Part shown: positions 41,660 to 44,256 of the stretch, piece by piece | How the letters are laid out: the number at the start of each line of letters is the position of its first letter | Position numbering within the stretch: position 1 is the stretch's first letter | Assembly: GCA_029863125.1 (NCBI GenBank) | Contig: JAOTWB010000020.1 | Location: 1-44,256 of the forward strand | From: Gammaproteobacteria bacterium | Lineage (GTDB): Bacteria > Pseudomonadota > Gammaproteobacteria > Steroidobacterales > Woeseiaceae | Length of the DNA stretch: 44,256 nucleotides | Direction: 5' to 3' | Program-made: the position numbers and the translations under genes | Notes under the pieces: model-generated | The model's input: the letters and a program-made list of their open reading frames with translations, nothing else | The model's database searches: none | Told to the model about the DNA's origin: nothing

Positions 41660-44256
41660 TCAGCGCTCCAGTATTCGGAGCACGACACGCCGATTCCGTT
41701 CCCGGCCCTCTGCCGTTTCGTTATCGGCGATCGGATTGCTCTCGCCGTAGCCACGCCACGTCAGCTGATTGGCATCGACGCCGTGGTTGATTAAATAGTC
41801 GCGCACCGTTTTCGCACGCCTCTCCGATAATCCTCGATTGTAGTTCGCGTCACCTCGACTGTCGGTATAACCGGCGACTTCGGTCAGAAGATTCGGATTG
41901 CGAATGAGTGTCGCCGCCGCGTCGTTCAGGCTGCGCTCGGCGCCGGGCTGAAAGCGATCCGAGTTTGTTTCGAAACGCATATCCGGCAGGTTGATTTCGG
42001 CCTGAACCTCGCAGCCACGACCGTCGACCGCCGCGCCGGGCCGGGTGTTCGGGCATTGGTCTCGTTCATTCAGCACTCCATCGCCGTCCGTGTCCGGATC
42101 AGGAATAGGTTCGGGCATCGGCGCGGGTTCAGGCTCGGGCGCAGGTTCGGACGCTGCGGGCGGCGCAACATAGGGCCGGGAATCTGGCTTGGGACCAAAC
42201 AACAGGCCCACCGAAACGCCGGCATACCAGGCATCGCGATCATAAAAATCAACGTCGCCATGCAGATACCACGGGCTTCTTCCGAAGTCATAACGCACCC
42301 CGGCGCCAAATGCTACCTGCACCGAAGTCTGCTCCTCGAACGGCACCGGGCCGCCCTTGGCGCTGTTGCTGATGGCGGACAGCCCGATTTTTGCAAACGG
42401 CTTCAGGTCTTTTTCCACACGCCATTGATAACCGGCCATCAGCGATGGAACCCTGTAGGTAATCGCGGCATTCGGATATAGGGCAGCTATCGCAGGATTC
42501 CGATTGGTGATGCCCGCCTCGCCGAGGTCCGCATACTTCAGTTCAGCGAACCAGTGTGGCGTGAGCTGCTTGCCGATCAAAAGGTGCCAGCCACCGTCGT
42601 GATTCTCGCTCGTATCATGGAAGAAATTCTGCGCCTCTTTATCGGGTGATACGTACGAGTAGCCAGGGCCCAAAGCACCGTACCAGCAGGCCGCAAAACC
42701 GGCATCGTCGCGCTCCGCATCGTTACCGCCGTAGTAATAGTCGCTGTTTCCGGGTTCGGTGTAGTGCCCGCACAGTGAATCGGCGCTTGCGTCCTCTGTG
42801 ATTAGTACAGTCAGGCTCATACCGGCAACGAGCACCAGCGTCGCGACGCCTGTCCTTGCGCGCCGCATTACGATGACCGTCGCCAGGGCGAGCAGCAGCA
42901 GCCAGCCCGTGCTGCCCGAGCCGGATACCGCTGTCTCGAGAACGCCGTCCACATCGACGTAATCAGCAATACCGTCGTTGTCTCTGTCATCGGTGCCCTC
43001 GAGTACATCATCGATGCCGTCATTATCACTGTCCGTATCGATGTAGTCCGGCATACCGTCACCGTCAGTATCGACCGGACTGTCGGGAACCGGGCCAGCC
43101 TCGACTGAGTCCGGTATGCCGTCGTTATCGCTGTCGGTGTCCTGGAAGTTAGGCAGGCCGTCGCCATCCGTGTCGGCGGTACCTTCAGTGCTGTCCAGTA
43201 TGCCATCCCGGTCCGAGTCCGGCGCGGTACCAAAACCATCCAGCTGATCCACGACATCGGCAATTCCGTCTGCGTCGCTATCGCTTATGTCATCCACAGC
43301 GCCATCACCATTGCCGTCTTCGGCCGCGAATGTCGTGCCACCGATGTCGTTAACGCCGTCGTTGTTACTGTCGGCCTCGCGCCAGTCACCGACACCATCA
43401 CCGTCGCTGTCCGTCGGCATTGTAAGCGTGCCCTCAGTGAGAGCGATCGCATCGATGATGCCGTTGCCGTCGGCGTCAATGCCGCCTGCCTCGATGACAT
43501 CGAGTAAGGAGTCGTTGTCGCTGTCGAGATCGCGGTAGTCGGGCGCCGTATCCAGGTCGGAATTGGTCGGGCTGATGGCATCATCGACGCCATCGCCGTT
43601 GCCGTCCGTTCCCAGGGTCATATCGATGTCATAAGCGTCGTTAATCTGATCGCCGTCGCCGTCGGCCAGCACGTCGAGATCCGCTTCTACCGTGTCGGGT
43701 AAGCCATCGTTGTCGGCATCGATGTCGAGGTAATCGCGCTTGCCGTCGCCATCGGTATCACGCGGGGCAACTGCATCGTCAACGCCATCGCTGTCCGTAT
43801 CGGTGCCCAGGGTTATGTCGACGTCGTAGCCATCATCGATACCGTCGCCGTCGCTATCGACGCCAATCGCGACGTCGTCTTCGACCGTGTCCGGAATACC
43901 GTCATCGTCGCTGTCGGGATCGCGATAGTCAGCGAATCCATCGGCATCAGCGTCGCCGGAGCCTTCAACACCATCCGGTATACCGTCGTTGTCCGAGTCC
44001 CTGTCAACGAAATCAGGCATGCCGTCGTTGTCGGAATCGACCGGCACCGCAGGCGTCGGTCCCGCTTCGATTGCATCGGGAATGCCGTCGTTGTCGGAAT
44101 CCGTGTCGGCGGCATCGTTGATGCCGTCATTATCGGCATCCGTATTTTCGGAACCGTCGGGAATACCGTCGCCATCGGTGTCGGCATCGTTCGGGTCCGT
44201 GCCGTTTGCGATCTCGTCGCCGTCCGTGATGCCGTCATTGTCGCTGTCACAGGCAG
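41660..44256 (-). CDS. OmpA-family protein with long calcium-repeat region (runs off right edge)
   Basis: At least 865 residues; the frame is open to the window edge, so the true start is outside. From N to C: more than twenty thrombospondin-type-3-like Asp-rich repeats of the kind DSDNDGIPD (DNA 42941-44256), which bind calcium; then GSTGWLLLLALATVIVMRRAR, a Gly-rich tag, hydrophobic run and Arg cluster like a GlyGly-CTERM sorting signal; immediately a second signal-peptide-like tract (RTGVATLVLVAGMSLTVLI up to DASADS); then an eight-strand OmpA-type barrel (LKYADLGEAGITN, GAGVRYDFGRSPWYLHGD, GVSVGLLFGPK); a Pro/Glu linker; a single TSP3 unit (DTDGDGVLNERDQCPNTRPG); and an OmpA peptidoglycan domain (GYTDSRGDANYNRGLSERRA). 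An internal ATG at 42868 begins the second half. The repeat arm should be surface- or periplasm-exposed. Confidence 0.85.
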   Translation of the reverse strand, partial: ACDSDNDGITDGDEIANGTDPNDADTDGDGIPDGSENTDADNDGINDAADTDSDNDGIPDAIEAGPTPAVPVDSDNDGMPDFVDRDSDNDGIPDGVEGSGDADADGFADYRDPDSDDDGIPDTVEDDVAIGVDSDGDGIDDGYDVDITLGTDTDSDGVDDAVAPRDTDGDGKRDYLDIDADNDGLPDTVEADLDVLADGDGDQINDAYDIDMTLGTDGNGDGVDDAISPTNSDLDTAPDYRDLDSDNDSLLDVIEAGGIDADGNGIIDAIALTEGTLTMPTDSDGDGVGDWREADSNNDGVNDIGGTTFAAEDGNGDGAVDDISDSDADGIADVVDQLDGFGTAPDSDRDGILDSTEGTADTDGDGLPNFQDTDSDNDGIPDSVEAGPVPDSPVDTDGDGMPDYIDTDSDNDGIDDVLEGTDDRDNDGIADYVDVDGVLETAVSGSGSTGWLLLLALATVIVMRRARTGVATLVLVAGMSLTVLITEDASADSLCGHYTEPGNSDYYYGGNDAERDDAGFAACWYGALGPGYSYVSPDKEAQNFFHDTSENHDGGWHLLIGKQLTPHWFAELKYADLGEAGITNRNPAIAALYPNAAITYRVPSLMAGYQWRVEKDLKPFAKIGLSAISNSAKGGPVPFEEQTSVQVAFGAGVRYDFGRSPWYLHGDVDFYDRDAWYAGVSVGLLFGPKPDSRPYVAPPAASEPAPEPEPAPMPEPIPDPDTDGDGVLNERDQCPNTRPGAAVDGRGCEVQAEINLPDMRFETNSDRFQPGAERSLNDAAATLIRNPNLLTEVAGYTDSRGDANYNRGLSERRAKTVRDYLINHGVDANQLTWRGYGESNPIADNETAEGRERNRRVVLRILER
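42941..44256 (-). repeat. tandem Asp-rich TSP3-type repeat region
   Basis: The DNA is built of related 30-50 bp units reading, on the minus strand, forms of GACAGCGACAATGACGGCAT and similar. The protein units follow D-x-D-x-D-G-x-x-D with interspersed longer linkers such as LDVLADGDGDQ and ITLGTDTDSD. The units vary, so this is an old duplicated coding array rather than a satellite. It runs off the right edge. Confidence 0.85.

Noticed and set aside
42941-44256. CRISPR-like repetitive DNA at the right edge
   Set aside because: The repeats are imperfect, unequal in spacing and encode one continuous frame of Asp-rich calcium-binding units.

Overview
The window reads as one stretch of chromosome from a free-living, aerobic, heterotrophic Gammaproteobacterium. 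Three TonB-dependent receptors, many predicted lipoproteins, a branched-chain keto-acid dehydrogenase operon with a divergent Lrp-type regulator (the Pseudomonas bkdR-bkd arrangement), an ECF sigma/FecR/receptor set and OmpA-family proteins all point to a Gram-negative outer membrane. The general style resembles marine Woeseia/Steroidobacter-like lineages; that placement is a guess from gene content, not a measured relationship. I see no rRNA, tRNA, CRISPR array, phage gene, transposase or insertion sequence.

Layout. 1-1.9 kb: the start of a TPR protein leaving the left edge, diverging from a SAM methyltransferase and a small DUF4826-like protein. 2-10.2 kb: a large TonB receptor diverging from an M20-fold lipoprotein with altered metal ligands, an isoaspartyl peptidase and an alkyl-sulfatase-like lipoprotein. 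10.2-15.3 kb: bkdR diverging from leucine dehydrogenase, bkdA1, bkdA2 and bkdB, which turn leucine, valine and isoleucine into acyl-CoAs (the E3 gene is not here). 15.4-18.2 kb: a second TonB receptor followed by a membrane protein. 18.3-24.4 kb, minus strand: Hpt protein, OmpR-type response regulator, coiled-coil protein, an inner-membrane protein with a cytoplasmic roadblock-like region and a periplasmic OmpA domain, a Rab/Ras-like small GTPase and a hybrid histidine kinase. 24.7-29.3 kb, plus strand: small lipoprotein, candidate sRNA, oligopeptide-binding lipoprotein, and a DUF6502-DUF5666 pair behind a near-consensus promoter with a palindromic operator. 29.4-37.1 kb, minus strand: an apparent five-gene operon of Omp85-like protein, LTA-synthase-like alkaline-phosphatase-fold enzyme, ECF sigma, FecR-like anti-sigma and an STN-domain TonB receptor. 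37.2-44.3 kb: a ThDP enzyme diverging from a GNAT-like protein, class I fructose-bisphosphate aldolase, and a very long calcium-repeat/OmpA protein leaving the right edge.

The two most interesting units are (i) the phosphorelay-GTPase-OmpA cluster, which looks like a route from a two-component relay and a small GTPase across the inner membrane to peptidoglycan, and (ii) the Omp85/LtaS-like/ECF/FecR/TonB operon, which places outer-membrane biogenesis-type genes together with a cell-surface signalling circuit. The candidate sRNA, the near-leaderless DUF6502 promoter and the internal sorting-signal/signal-peptide junction in the right-edge protein are smaller leads. All family names come from reading motifs; no database search was possible.
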